64,000 bases of DNA from Adiantum capillus-veneris (GCA_014529385.2 CM043967.1:83828278-83892277); one strand, 5' to 3'. Positions 46,901 to 57,883 are shown, counted from the first letter of the stretch. Numbers and translations are program-made. The notes: a model not told the origin generated them from the letters alone.

Positions 46901-47930
46901 CAGCTGGCACTCTCATAATACCATCTGTGGAGCGATTTTTTGCATGCCAACTCAAAAGCTCACTCGTACCCTTTGATCTAAACATGTGTTGGATGCGAGG
47001 GATGAGTGGAAAATGCCTCAAAACTTTACGTGGAATTCTGTTGCTCTGCATTCCTTCTTTGAACCTAGGCTCCCCGCATGATGGACATGTGTCACAATCG
47101 GCATGCTCATTACGAAAGAGCACACAATCGTTCACGTAAGCATGAATGCGATCATAATCCATCCCTAATGTAGTCACCACTTCGCGGGCTTTTCATCTAT
47201 TCTCTGGCATGTGATTGCCAGCTGGCAGCATCTTTCCTAGCAACCTATCACAAGAAGAAAGTACATTAGAAGCTAATTTATGCACTTCACAAGAATCCTT
47301 CACAATCTGTATACATACCTCAAAAGTGCGTCGACACTAGCATTGCTCCATCCAAACATCGCCTGAAGGTTAAGGACTTCGAGAGATGCCCTTAAAATGG
47401 AGTAAGAGCATCTATCATATAGTGCGGTGTGTGACGAATCGAGTAGCTCACTCCTCGTTCTTTCGGAAGCTTCTTCGCATGCACACTCTAGTTCATGCTC
47501 CTCCTCTCGTGCAAAGAGATCCTCAACCATTCTATGCAAATGGTCGTCTTCTGCATCCACATAAGGAGATGGATGTGGTCACTCGGATAAGAGGGAGCAG
47601 CAGTACTTGGCTGATTTGATGTGCTTCCTCCCTCTCTAATGGATTCCTAGCGCATGCGCTCTTCCACCCTCCTTTCCCCTCCTCCACCAACCACACGCCA
47701 ATGAGGGGTGACGTCAATAGCCGCTACAATTCGCGGTCGTTTGTTTCCATCCGTGCACGCTTGCGAGGATCGTCCCATAGTCCATAATCTTCTACATGGC
47801 TCAACCATATCCGTCGAAGTCGAGCAATGGCGCATTTGCACCGCACGCATGGGCATGGTAATCGCTCAGCCAACCACCGTGATCTATCCGGTTCAGTGGA
47901 CGGGCCAAAATCATCCCAAGCAACCTACAT
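43953..47930 (-). pseudogene. CACTA transposase (TnpD/Transposase_21 type), multi-exon, with two in-frame stops
   Basis: Domain order matches plant CACTA transposases. A Cys-rich Transpos_assoc-like part lies near 47,880-47,780 (CPCVRCKC, SHVEDYGLW). A leader segment is at 47,560-47,319, and the Transposase_21 core runs from 47,180 to about 45,801. That core has CDTCPSCGEPRFKEG, LASDGVNPFG (likely first catalytic Asp), WTMHDYPGFGEVSG and LDPMHVFKNVGQAIWDHI. A DUF4218-like region follows (about 45,720-44,765; EEIAICGVVHSRWMFFLERF), then a DUF4216-like region (about 44,680-44,390), then an acidic C-terminus ending at 43,953. Introns include 47,318-47,245 and 46,507-46,430; the latter is 78 nt and has no stop. 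A TGA at 47,195-47,193 and a TAG at 45,803-45,801 break the frame. The true start codon is unclear. It would catalyse cut-and-paste transposition in the nucleus. Confidence 0.85.
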
Positions 47931-48154
47931 TAATAAATTACATACACTAATTAAAATCAAATTACCAAAGAATGTTAATAAAATATCAGTAAAAAGTAAA
48001 AATTAAACTTTTAGGTAAAAATGTCATTTCAAAGTACTAGGAATACTTTCATTTTATATATAGTTTATAAAAAACATAGTACCAATAGATTTTGAGGATC
48101 AATAGTAATAATGTCAGAACGTGGCCCTCTGTGTATATGGCCCGAATTTGCGCC

Positions 48155-48209
48155 GCGGTAATAGGTGCGGTAATAAGCGCGGCAAGGCACGCGGTAAAGC
48201 TCGCGGTAA
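48155..48209. promoter_or_regulatory. Internal GCGGTAA array between the divergent CACTA genes
   Basis: Four exact GCGGTAA copies in 55 bases (48,155; 48,167; 48,191; 48,203). They lie about 35 bases upstream of a plus-strand TATA box and next to the 5' side of the transposase gene. It is the same motif as at both termini, so a protein that binds the ends could also bind and regulate both promoters. Confidence 0.7.
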
Positions 48210-48241
48210 TAGGAGGAGCAAATCAATTTTCAAATTTTTTT

Positions 48242-48249
48242 TATAAATA
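48242..48249 (+). promoter_or_regulatory. TATA box of the CACTA accessory gene
   Basis: TATAAATA is followed by a GC-rich start region and a leader exon that ends at the splice donor at 48,442/48,443 (ATGTAAGT). Confidence 0.6.
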
Positions 48250-48442
48250 GGGGCACCCGCGTGCCCCGCGAAGTTCAAAGCCCTGAAATTCGAATTTCAT
48301 CGTCTTCTCCACAGAAGCCGAGAGCGCGAACCTCACAACCTTGAGCTCTACCTCCATCTCTACTCTTCTACTCTCCACCATCTCTACTCTTCCGCTCTCC
48401 TACCCTCTCCTACCCTCTCCCAACAAGCGCTCTAGGTTCCAT

Positions 48443-49844
48443 GTAAGTTTTGTTGTTATGTTTTTTGATTTTTTCACACGCATACACACATGCATACACT
48501 CATACACACGCATGCACACACATGCATACACACACACTAATTAGTGCATGTGTTCTTTACACACTAATTAGTGCATGTGTTCTTTACACACACTAATCAG
48601 TGTATGCATTATTCTAATGCACACACTAATTAGTGTAAGTAAAGACACACCAAAACCTAAATTTGTTAATTATTAGTTGCTTGCATAATCTAAACTTGTT
48701 AGATTTGTCAAATTTGTTAAATTTATTACTTCCATAACCTAATATGTTAAATTTGGGATTGGCCATGCACACACTAATTAGTGTGTGTTAACACACACTA
48801 ATTAGTGTGTGATTAGTGTGTGCATTGGCCAATGTGATTGGTCAATGCACACACTAATTAGTGTGTTATTAGTGTGTGCATTGGCCAATGTGATTGGTCA
48901 ATGCACACACTAATTAGTGTGTTATTAGTGTGTGCATTGGTCAATGGGATTGGACAATTTACACACTAATTAGTGCTCATTAACACACACTAATTTGTGT
49001 GTGATTAGTGTGTGCATTGGCCAATGTGATTGGTCAATTTACACACTAATTAGTGTGTGATAGTGTGTGCATTGGCCAATGTGATTGATCAATGTACACA
49101 CTAATTAGTGTGTGATTAGTGTGTGCATTGGTCATGGGATTGACCAATTCACACACTAATTAGTATGTGTTAACACACACTAATTTATGTGTGATTAGTG
49201 TGTGCATTGGCCAATGTGATTGGTCAATGCACACACTAATTAGTTTGAGATTAGTGTGTGCATTGGCCAATGTGATTGGTCAATGTAGACACTAATTAGT
49301 GTGTGCACACACTAATTAGTGTATGTTAACACACTAATTAGTGTGTGCACAATCTAATGCACACACTAATTAGTGTGTGCACAAGCCAATGCACACACTA
49401 ATTAGTGTATGTTAACACACGCTAATTAGTGTGTGCACAAGCCAATGACATTGGCCAACACTAAAACACACACTAATTATGTTAAATTAAACAACAATCA
49501 ACACAAAAACAGAAACATACCTCCATGATTAAGTCGTAGGTGACGTATTAGGCCCCAATGGCCGTCCAAGTGATCGTGCAATCGGTCACACTAATCATAA
49601 ACACAATAATCTCTTATTAGTCAATACACACACTAATATCTTATTAGCACTCAAGGCTTTGCAAGACTCTTTTATAGGTTGTAGACACACATTGGATTCT
49701 TTCCACATTGGATTCTTTCAACATTGGATACTATAGAGAATCCAATGTTAAAAAATCCAATGTTTGAAAAAAATCAATGTGTAAATTTTTAATCATATAT
49801 TCAAATTTTATACCCTAGTTTAATCTTTGTCGTAATAAATGCAG
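48443..49844 (+). other. 1.4-kb 5'-UTR intron of the accessory gene
   Basis: Donor GTAAGT at 48,443 and acceptor AATGCAG at 49,844, three bases before the start codon at 49,848. Most of the intron is a palindromic minisatellite. A 5'-leader intron is a common arrangement in plant genes. I infer this one from splice signals and the lack of coding sequence. Confidence 0.6.
48480..49475. repeat. Palindromic minisatellite with core CACTAATTAGTG
   Basis: About 20 copies of CACACTAATTAGTGTG or close variants. In the middle they form a roughly 56-bp unit that also contains the palindromic phrase GCATTGGCCAATGTGATTGG. The core is CACTA + AT + TAGTG, the two terminal pentamers of a CACTA element back to back. 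Each copy is self-complementary and could form a hairpin or cruciform. The array starts with a (CA)n-like stretch at about 48,477. Confidence 0.9.
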
Positions 49845-49847
49845 ACA

Positions 49848-51342
49848 ATGTCTTCTTCTTCCACACCACGCTTTCGCAGCATTGAGGATTTCATGGCAGA
49901 CGGAATGTCATATCTCGACGCTCTCTCTGCCTATCATTCACAGTCGTCGCCTCAGCAGTCATCAATCAGGGATCGGCTGGTTTTGGGACGCTCTAGGTGG
50001 GTCCGTTGTCATACCTGTGACCGATCCAGATGTGGAGAGGGCATTGCGTCTTCGGGCTGAGTGGTTAGGTTCGCAGCAGACCCTTACGTAGCGCTATTCA
50101 CCGGCGCAGCTAGCAGATTTTGGATTATCAGAGGTCTCTACTCCGACTGGTGGCACTCCATACCTACAGAGTTTTCCAGCTTATACAGCTCCAGGTTCAA
50201 CTTTTCCTTCACAGGGTCCAACGCCCCAGGGTCCGATGCCGTTGGGTGCGACGCCACAGGGTCTGATGCCATGGGCGTCCACCTATCCATCACCTATCCC
50301 ACCTTCTGCCCCAGATTCACGTCGACGCTCTTCTGGCAATCAGCATCAGGGTAGCTCGCGCGCTAGCGCCGGTCGATCTCAACGAGGGAGCGAAGCTAGT
50401 TGTTGTTTGGGGGGGGGGGGGGGGGGGGAGTACTACAGATTCTCGTCCACAGTCATCGCTCCCTGCTCCAACAGAAGATGAGGACCATGACATGCCTTCA
50501 CCAGATGCTCGCGGGTTATACTACCAGGTTCATAGAGGAGGTATGGTGGATCTCGGGACAGCGCAGGGTAGGAGATTCCACACACACGTCAACCAATTAA
50601 TCCACTCCACATATATCAATTGTTTTCTCAAATTTGATCAGCAAGATCCCTACAACCTCACATATATAGAGGCAACCATGCACATGCGTTTCCCCAACCC
50701 TGAGGGGCAACAATTCTCAAGGCAATGGTTGCAAGAGCATGTCAAAACATTTCTGAAGAACAAAAAATCTAGTGTGAGGAGAGCAACAAAGAAGACAATG
50801 GAGTCTCCAGAGCATAGCTATCGGCCAGGAAATGTCCATGATGTGGAGTGGGAGACCGCTATGGGCGAGAAAGAGGACGAAAGGGCAACGGGTGCGAGGA
50901 TGTATACGCGTCAAGTTGAGGCCAGATCCCATCAGACTCCTACGCATTATGGTTCGGGAGGAAAAACGGCTTGGAAAGACAAATATGTAAATAAAAATAT
51001 TAGTTTTATTGTAAAAAATCTATTGTTTTTTATTTAATTAATTGGTTGCTATTTTTTGTCAGTATAACATTACCATGAGTCGCCCGACCAGAGATGTGCA
51101 GAGATATAGAGAGAACCATACCGAGTATCAAACTTGGTGTTGGTTGTTTGAAAATCAAATGATCTCTCGAGAGGAGTTCGAAAATGCGTGCAGAAGTCTG
51201 CAACATGTAAGTTTAATCTTATTTAAATAATCAAATTGTTGATTTTATATCAAATATTAAACAACAAAGTGTTAATTGTTTCTTTTTTATGGTTTTGCAG
51301 AGTCAAGGAGTTTCACGCGAAATGCCACCAACTCCCCCATGA
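49848..51342 (+). pseudogene. CACTA accessory gene (TnpA-like position), frameshifted
   Basis: The coding start MSSSSTPRFRSIEDFMADG at 49,848 follows the leader intron. After a frameshift near 49,970 the frame continues FWDALGGSVVIPVTDPDVE, meets a TAG at 50,089, then a Pro/Gly/Ser-rich linker. A 20-base G run at 50,409-50,428 shifts the frame again. The conserved part follows (SPDARGLYYQVHRGG, FLKFDQQDPYNLTYIEATMH, RFPNPEGQQFSRQWL, NKKSSVRRATKK). Introns at 50,987-51,062 and 51,207-51,300 give in-phase exons ending at the stop codon at 51,340-51,342. The H-M-R-F-P-N-P-E-G-Q block and basic helix recall accessory proteins of plant CACTA-type elements, possibly DNA-binding. The exact family is uncertain. 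Confidence 0.65.
50409..50428. repeat. 20-base G homopolymer inside the accessory gene
   Basis: Uninterrupted G run encoding part of a polyglycine stretch. The reading frames before and after it differ by one base, so its length decides whether the two halves are joined. Confidence 0.95.
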
Positions 51343-51669
51343 GCATCCTCTATTTTGTATACGCGGGCCCCGTTTGCCCTATCCCACATGACCATACTCT
51401 ATTTTGTACACGCGGGCTTTTTTTGCCCTTTATGTAAATGCAATACCTATCATTTTTTGGCTCAATACCTCTCCCAATTGTAATTCCACTTATGTAAATG
51501 AAATTATCAATCTTTTTTTGGCTCAATGTATTGTCCAATTGTGATATTTTGTTGTAATTAATAATAATTTTGTAAAATAACTAAAATAAATAAAAAATAG
51601 ATGACCTTTTGGATGGTCTTGCAAAGGACAATCCAAACGGTCATCTCTTTTTTTATAATAAATCCCGCC

Positions 51670-51797
51670 GCGGTAATGCCCGCGATAACTCACACGCGGT
51701 AATGTTTGCGGGTATTTTTGCAGCAAAAAACGCGGTAACGGTTGCGGCTATATTTCCGCGATCATTACCGCGAAAGTTACCGCTAGACCATTACCGC
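51670..51797. promoter_or_regulatory. Right subterminal GCGGTAA/TTACCGC repeats
   Basis: Six exact copies: GCGGTAA at 51,670, 51,696 and 51,732, then TTACCGC at 51,765, 51,777 and 51,791. The orientation therefore switches once within the array. Related GCGATAA words follow up to the terminus. Confidence 0.75.
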
Positions 51798-51904
51798 AAA
51801 CTTTTCCGCAGTGTTTTCCGCATACGGGAATTTTTATATTTCAAGTTTGTTTGTTTTTTTGCGATAATGTGAGCGATAATATCGCGCATATGTTATAGTG
51901 TGAT

Positions 51905-52960
51905 GCTTAACTCACAAATCTCTCCTCTTTTTGGATAAAGCAGATTGTGTCATTGCAACTCTTTGAATTGACCCATCTTGATTTCTAATGATTTCCACAA
52001 GAGACAAAAACCTTGTTTGCCATATTAATAAGGCTTGTTCATCCTCATTCAACTTAATTTCAAGTTCCTCTTTGAAGCCTTTGTCATAAAAATGGTCACC
52101 TAAAAATCCAATTTCATCCTTCGCATGGGCTATTCTAACCAGCTCATTTGTCAGGTTGTAAATGGGAAGACTTTATCTTTTATTGATAGCTTTGACCACT
52201 TTTCAAATGTGGGTGGCTTTCCAAATGAATTCTTCTTCCATTTAGGCATGTCATACACAGAGAGTCCTAGGAAGTTCCTAGAGTGAGATGTTGCTCTCCT
52301 TTTCCTGGCATGGGATTTTTCCAAGGTGATTCAAATCCTTTGGTATGGAATCTATCATGGTCTTTTGTTGATGCTCTTACAACTCTTTCCTCTTACTGGA
52401 TAAACCAAATTGTGTCATTGTAGCTCGTTGAATTGAAACATCTTAATGTCTTATGATTTCCATAGAGGAAACATCAATGGAGTACCTTGTTTTCCCTCTT
52501 AAGAAGGCTGGTTTATTCTCATTGAGCTTAATTTCAAACTCCTCTTTAGAGCCCTCAATCAAGGATGCATGGTGCTATTATTTGCTTAGATTTCCATCTC
52601 TAAGGTGAACTTATTCTCTTAAGTGGTCACCTAGAAGAGATATTTTCATCTACATCCTTCTCTTTGATGATAACCGGAGAAAGCCCTTCCTTGATTTTTT
52701 TAGGGTCTCATGGATTCATCTACCAACTCATTTTTCAGCTTATAAATGTGGAGACTCTGTCTTTTATCTTGTTTTGATACCTTTGGTCATTGGCCAAATG
52801 TGGGTGCCTTACCAATTGCATCCTTCTTCCACTCCAACATGTCATACAAAATAGTCCAAATCCATCAATAGCATCTTTCTTCCACTCATCAGACATGTCA
52901 TACAAAACAGTCCAGATCCATCAACATCATAATTGGGGTGATCTCTCACATTGGAGCCAC
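51905..52960. repeat. Host tandem repeat of about 466-bp units (includes the empty-site relative)
   Basis: A unit beginning TCTCCTCTTTTTGGATAAAGC at about 51,921 recurs at about 52,387 (TTTCCTCTTACTGGATAAACC), with a shorter third version after 52,740. The join between units (about 52,340-52,395) is the uninterrupted equivalent of the CACTA insertion site. There are no convincing open frames. Confidence 0.7.
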
Positions 52961-53565
52961 CTTATTCTATTAGTTGCTTAGCTTCCAATCTCTTAGGTGA
53001 ACTCATTCTCTTTAGTGGTCGCCTTAGAAGAGCCATTTTCATCCGCATCCTCCTCTTTGATGATAATCCCATAAATCCCTTTCTCAGACTCTCCATATCG
53101 CTTCGTGTTGAGCAAATGGGTGGCACTCTAGATGGGTGGAATGAGAGCCTTTCTCCCCTAGGCTATGGTGCCCTGATGCCATCTCCCCCTTCCATCGTCC
53201 AGGGACTATTGTTATGCGTCAGCCACCATGCTTTTCATGCCACCCTAGTCAATCTCAAGAGCATGAGCGTGTAGCACACAACATCGTACTTTTTGATCAA
53301 AGTGCATCTCAACATAGTTGCTTGGTTCCAGCTCTACACCCTCGCTAGAAAAAGCTTGACAGCGGCTGTGGCAAGACTAAGGGAAATCACCTCCAATCTA
53401 GAGACAATCAAGGACACGGATGCCCATGAGCACAATGGGAATGGTTAGAGAATGCACTGGCCCTCATGCATTCGTTCATGGATGGCCATGGTAAAAAGCT
53501 CAAAAATGACCCTCTTCTGTAGTAGCGACATAAGCAATCACTAGTTGGACTATTTGAGGTTACTA
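52961..53565. other. No gene recognised
   Basis: Contains a plus-strand open stretch (about 52,951-53,274) with no motif that I recognise. It may be an upstream part of the frame at 53,568. Confidence 0.3.
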
Positions 53566-53567
53566 TC

Positions 53568-53891
53568 TTGCCTCAAGAAACAACAAGTGGACCTCTGTTG
53601 CCAGAGGATCTTGATGAGGAGGAGAAGAAAATCATCGGGCAAGAGTTCACCTTGGCTACTCGTGTCAAAGCCTCTCCAAGAAACCTTTTGACCTATACCA
53701 ACCCCTTCATCCCCACTCGGCTCCTTGAAGTCTACCTTGGGGAAGCCCACACAACAAAACCTGGGCATTCGGTAATTTCACACTACTCCCACCCAATCAA
53801 AAATATGTTGCTTACCTTGCTTAACCACACCGATAAGGCTGTCCTAAAACTTGGCCTTCATCAATCCTTGACACTAAATCTTCTAATCTGA
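53568..53891 (+). pseudogene. Unrecognised plus-strand frame
   Basis: A frame of about 107 codons containing PEDLDEEEKKIIGQEFTLAT and NLLTYTNPFIPTRLLEVYLG, followed by a His/Ser/Leu-rich end. Weak coding character continues upstream with stops. The composition looks like a TE gag-like protein, but nothing specific is recognised. Confidence 0.25.
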
Positions 53892-54349
53892 TAGAAAACA
53901 CTCTCATTGTTTGGATGTGTCATAGGGGCAAAAGGGGTCATCTCTACCACTAGTAGAGACACTAATTACGCTACTCAAATATGGAATGTACACTGCCCTT
54001 TTTTTAAATGTGCTCGTGTGTAAGGTTTCCACCTTTCTGGAAGTAGAAAAATGAACCCTAAGCTTTATTTTAGAGCACTGGATATCCAAACCTCTAAGTG
54101 ATTAATCAAGGTAATTAACCCTAATCTCGATAGATTAGCAAAAGGCATATTAATTTAGGTTTATTCTCATAATTATATGATTAATTAAAAAATATTAAGC
54201 ATCTCTCTATTGATAATGATCCTCTTATATGCAATTGAACTATTTAATACTAAATCTCTAATTATTAAACATAATCTAATTGATTATTAGCTTATATTAG
54301 AGCTAAAATTGTCTAATTTTGGCCTTAATTAAGGGGAAGTATACCAAAT

Positions 54350-55400
54350 CAACCTAGATAACTATCAATTAATTTTAAGAACTTCTACACACTGTTATAA
54401 AGTTGTAAACATTATATCAAATTCTTTTACCTCATTTTGGTATTTATTAAAGTAGAAACTATAAGTTTTTAGCATAAAATTAATGGAAAATCTAGAAATA
54501 TAGCGTAATGAATCATGAGATAATTTTTAAAGGTAGATTATAGTGTTAAAAATCAGTGGAAAATATGGCATAATTAGTTGACTAGTTTTGCTAATTATCA
54601 TTGCTTAAATTATTTTATTAAGTAGGATAATTAATAAATCAGCTTTTACATTATTGAGATAATTTTTAGAGGTAGATTATAATGTTAAAAACGTGTGATA
54701 AATATCTCATAATTAGTTGATTAGTTTTGTCAATGACCATTGCTTAAATTATCTAATTTTAGCAAAAAATTAAGTAAGATACCTAGTAAATTAGCTTACA
54801 AGTTGTTGACATAATTTTCAAAGATTATAGTGTTAGAAACCCATGATAAATATATCACAATTAGTTAATTAGTTTTGTTGATTACTACTGCTTAAATTCT
54901 CTAATTTTAACAAAAAAAATTAGTAAGATAATTAGATAAATATCTCACAATTAGTAATTAGTTTTGCTAATTATCATTGCTTAAATTCTCTAATTTTAGA
55001 AAAAAACTTAAGTAAGATAATTAAGAAATCGTCTTAGAAGTCATAATTTTTGAAGGGTATATTACAATGTTAAAAACACATGATAAATATATTGTAGTTG
55101 GTTGATTGATTTCCTAGTTACTATGTTTTAAATACTCTCTTTTTAGTAGGAAATTAAAAGTGATAATTAAATTAGCTTAGAAATTTCTAAGATAATTTCC
55201 AAAGTTATAATACACTGTTAGAAAGTTGGGATAAAGATATCTCCATTAGATAATTAAATTAATAAGTATTAAATAAAAATGATCTATTTTATACTATATT
55301 CAAAATGGGGAAATTATTAATTTAGTTAAGAAAATTATAGCATAATCATTAGAGCCTAAGTACGCTACAAGGAAGCCAGGATAAAAATATATTGCCCATA
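54350..55400. repeat. Degenerate AT-rich tandem repeat, about 140-150 bp units
   Basis: Blocks of the type ATAATTTTTA-AGGTAGATTATA, then GTTAAAAA, then GATAAATAT, then AATTAGTTGATTAGTTTTG, then CATTGCTTAAATT recur from about 54,518, 54,656, 54,808, 55,040 and 55,189. No coding is present. The region is strongly AT-rich throughout. Confidence 0.7.
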
Positions 55401-56082
55401 TATGTAGTTAGAAAATTGTTATGTCAAAAATTAGGTACTATTTCTTTTTATAAGTCAAAGGGGAAAATTTAGCAGATTAGCTTTTGGAGATTTGGATTCA
55501 TATAGCTAAATCAAGGTATTGAGAGCCCACAATAATGATATCACACAGAAAGAAACTATTTATAATACTATAATTCAATAAACGGGCTTAGACTCTAGAA
55601 AAAGTTGAATTGAGGTAATTGATAAAAATGTGTCGTGGAAATTATTGTGGTAAGTTTTGAGTTTTGATACTTTAACTTATGTTTAAGCATCCTTTTATGA
55701 GGATAAAGACTATGGCCTCCAAAAGGACCCGTGCAAATAAGCAACCAGAGGATGATGCCTATACTAAGAGGGCTAGGGCCACTCACGACTATGAGGGGGG
55801 TCTGAGGTGCATTCCGACGGATGAGAGTGTTCATGTCCCCAAGCCTCAATAGATTCCGGACCAGTCACAAGTGAGTCTTGATTATGGATTAAGTTATAAG
55901 TAGCCTAAGTCCTTTTTTAGTTGTAACATTGCATCCATTAAGGAGTGGATAGGTTAGGAAATATTAAATTGACTGAGAATGGAAGGATACCTTCCAAGAA
56001 ACATTGTGCATTTGTTGATAAATTAGGAAAGAAATGTTTTGGTTAGTCTGGTTGTACTAAGATAAATCGATTGATCATTTCT
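55400..56082. other. No gene recognised
   Basis: AT-rich sequence with one minus-strand frame (55,849-55,595) and no recognisable motif. Confidence 0.4.
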
Positions 56083-56150
56083 AAGACAGCTTGTCTCAAG
56101 ACACTTGTCTCAAGACACTTGTCTCAAGACACTTGTCTCAAGACACCTCA
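56083..56150. repeat. 16-bp minisatellite, about four copies
   Basis: CTTGTCTCAAGACACT repeated head to tail. Each unit contains the self-complementary core CTTGTCTCAAGACA (CTTG...CAAG). Confidence 0.9.
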
Positions 56151-57295
56151 GATTACTTGGTATATTTTGATGAATAATGATGGCTATAAGACCAATTTTA
56201 AGTCGGCCATCCCCGTGAACGATGAGTCTCTACTCCGTTCATGTCTTGATGTTTCTACATAAGTTAGGATACCATTTTCTTATCCTAGGGGAGCTGGCCA
56301 ATTGTATGGTCAATTGGTTTGGCATATGGGCATCCCAAACTTTTTGGTGATATTTTTTTCACCCCATATTATGAATAAGGAATGGGTGTCACTTTCCACC
56401 CTTAAGTGATCTTGAGACAAGAAGAGTATTGGTCATGGTTATTATGGTCAATATATTGGTTGGCAGTACCATGTCTTAAGTTTAAAGATGTTTGTTTGAT
56501 AAAGAATGTTTTCAATGTTGTTTACAATGCTTGTTTTAGAGAATCACTCTTACTAGAAATTAAAAGGAACCATTATTTTAAGTGTTCAAAGGATATGATA
56601 GTAATTAGAAAATAAAGAAGCAAGTGTGAGTGTGGGTTGATAAGTGGGGATCAATTAAGGTTGTTGATCACCGGTGGACCTGATTAGTCAAGTAACCCTA
56701 TGCGCATCAATGATTAGTAAACTACTTCGGTGGAAGAGGAGTCTACTAGTGGCTATGCCCTCACTCACGTAGAGGGAAAAAAATGTTGGAAAAGATTCCT
56801 TATCCCATTTGCAAAGATTATAGGGCCAAAAGTGTTTTAGGTCTTTTAGATTTTTTCTCGTTTACGCTTGCGTGACAGGACTAGGTCTTTCTCTAGGGCT
56901 ATAGTCCCAAGCCATTTCCAATGGTAAGGGTATGTTCCCTGGATTTTTCTTACTTAGAGACTCTAGTTTCTCAAAAGGTCTAGAGACCTATCAAGGACCC
57001 CATCATGACTTTAGTGTCAGTGGATTGGGGACCTCTCATTGTGAGCACATTGGCCAAGGTGACCATTGTGAGGACAACAACATCCTATGGCTTGATCATG
57101 CTATGTGGGTAAACTTGAACAAAATCTGTGAGGCACGATGCGGAGCATGTGCATGCAAGTGCAAGTGCAGAGTGCAGTGCAACAGGACACGAGGTGTGGT
57201 GGAGCTCTATGTGGATAATATCCATAGCCCTTTATTCTCTTTTGTATTATAGAATGAATAAGGTTAGCAATGGGCAATGCCCGGCGCCCGACTAG
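56151..57295. other. No gene recognised
   Basis: Short plus-strand frames only (56,406-56,615; 56,932-57,252). The second includes a cysteine-rich end (CGACACKCKCRVQC), which may be chance. Confidence 0.3.
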
Positions 57296-57883
57296 TATGG
57301 CCTACACCCTTACAAAGTCCCCACCTTCTTCCCAAGCTCTAGCCTCAAGAAGTCCACAATAGCCTTCTTGACTTGGGTGTCAAAGGAAGCCACTACCCCA
57401 CTATGGGATGATTGTATGTTTTCTTGGTCCTTTGACCCACCTCTTAATGTCATTTTTTGCAATGTCGAGGAAGTTTTTACATCACTTGATGAATTTGTAT
57501 GCAATTGTACTCAACTAACTCCAGGAGTGGATCATGAACAAGGGCACATCCTCACTTCTCACTTTGAGAGTCACATGAGCCTCCCTCTGTTCCAACTATG
57601 TAGGAATGGTTTGGGGAACATCCCCGCAAAAACTGTAAATTTGGATCATGTGTATCAAGAACTTAAGAGAGTTCTCTTCTCTTTAGTGGAGAACCAATGC
57701 ATAATACTCCCTCCTTCCCTTTTGCTACTAAAGATGTCCCATCTCTTGTATGAATATTGCAAACATAACCTACCCAACAAGAAGCAACACCAACCACACC
57801 CAAATCTTACACAAGAGATAGAAATGTTTCAAGCAAATTACTTATCACATGTCTTGACAAAGCACCCAACAACACTGTCATAG
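57296..57883 (+). CDS. Unrecognised open frame of about 195 codons
   Basis: An uninterrupted plus-strand frame from a stop at 57,293 to 57,883, without a good ATG at its start. The first Met lies within CMFSWSFDPPLN. It reads like a real protein (NVEEVFTSLDEFVCN, VNLDHVYQELKRVLFSLVE), but no family is recognised and no promoter or splice signals are evident. It may be an exon of a decayed TE protein. Confidence 0.3.
   Translation, partial: YGLHPYKVPTFFPSSSLKKSTIAFLTWVSKEATTPLWDDCMFSWSFDPPLNVIFCNVEEVFTSLDEFVCNCTQLTPGVDHEQGHILTSHFESHMSLPLFQLCRNGLGNIPAKTVNLDHVYQELKRVLFSLVENQCIILPPSLLLLKMSHLLYEYCKHNLPNKKQHQPHPNLTQEIEMFQANYLSHVLTKHPTTLS

Larger units (their letters stand above)
43535..51900. mobile_element. 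Complete 8,366-bp CACTA (En/Spm-type) DNA transposon
   Basis: Left end CACTATAA (43,535-43,542) and right end TTATAGTG (51,893-51,900) are perfect 8-bp terminal inverted repeats with the CACTA/TAGTG ends of the superfamily. They are flanked by direct repeats TGAT (43,531-43,534; 51,901-51,904). Inside are a minus-strand TnpD-type transposase gene and a plus-strand accessory gene, diverging from about 48.2 kb. TTACCGC/GCGGTAA repeats occur near both ends, as expected of subterminal transposase-binding sites. Both genes are damaged, so the copy is probably not autonomous. Its ends look intact and could still be moved by an active relative. Confidence 0.92.

Noticed and set aside
48480-49475. 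CRISPR-like array
   Set aside because: The repeats are palindromic, AT-rich and very close together with repetitive spacers, inside a plant transposon intron. No CRISPR features are present.
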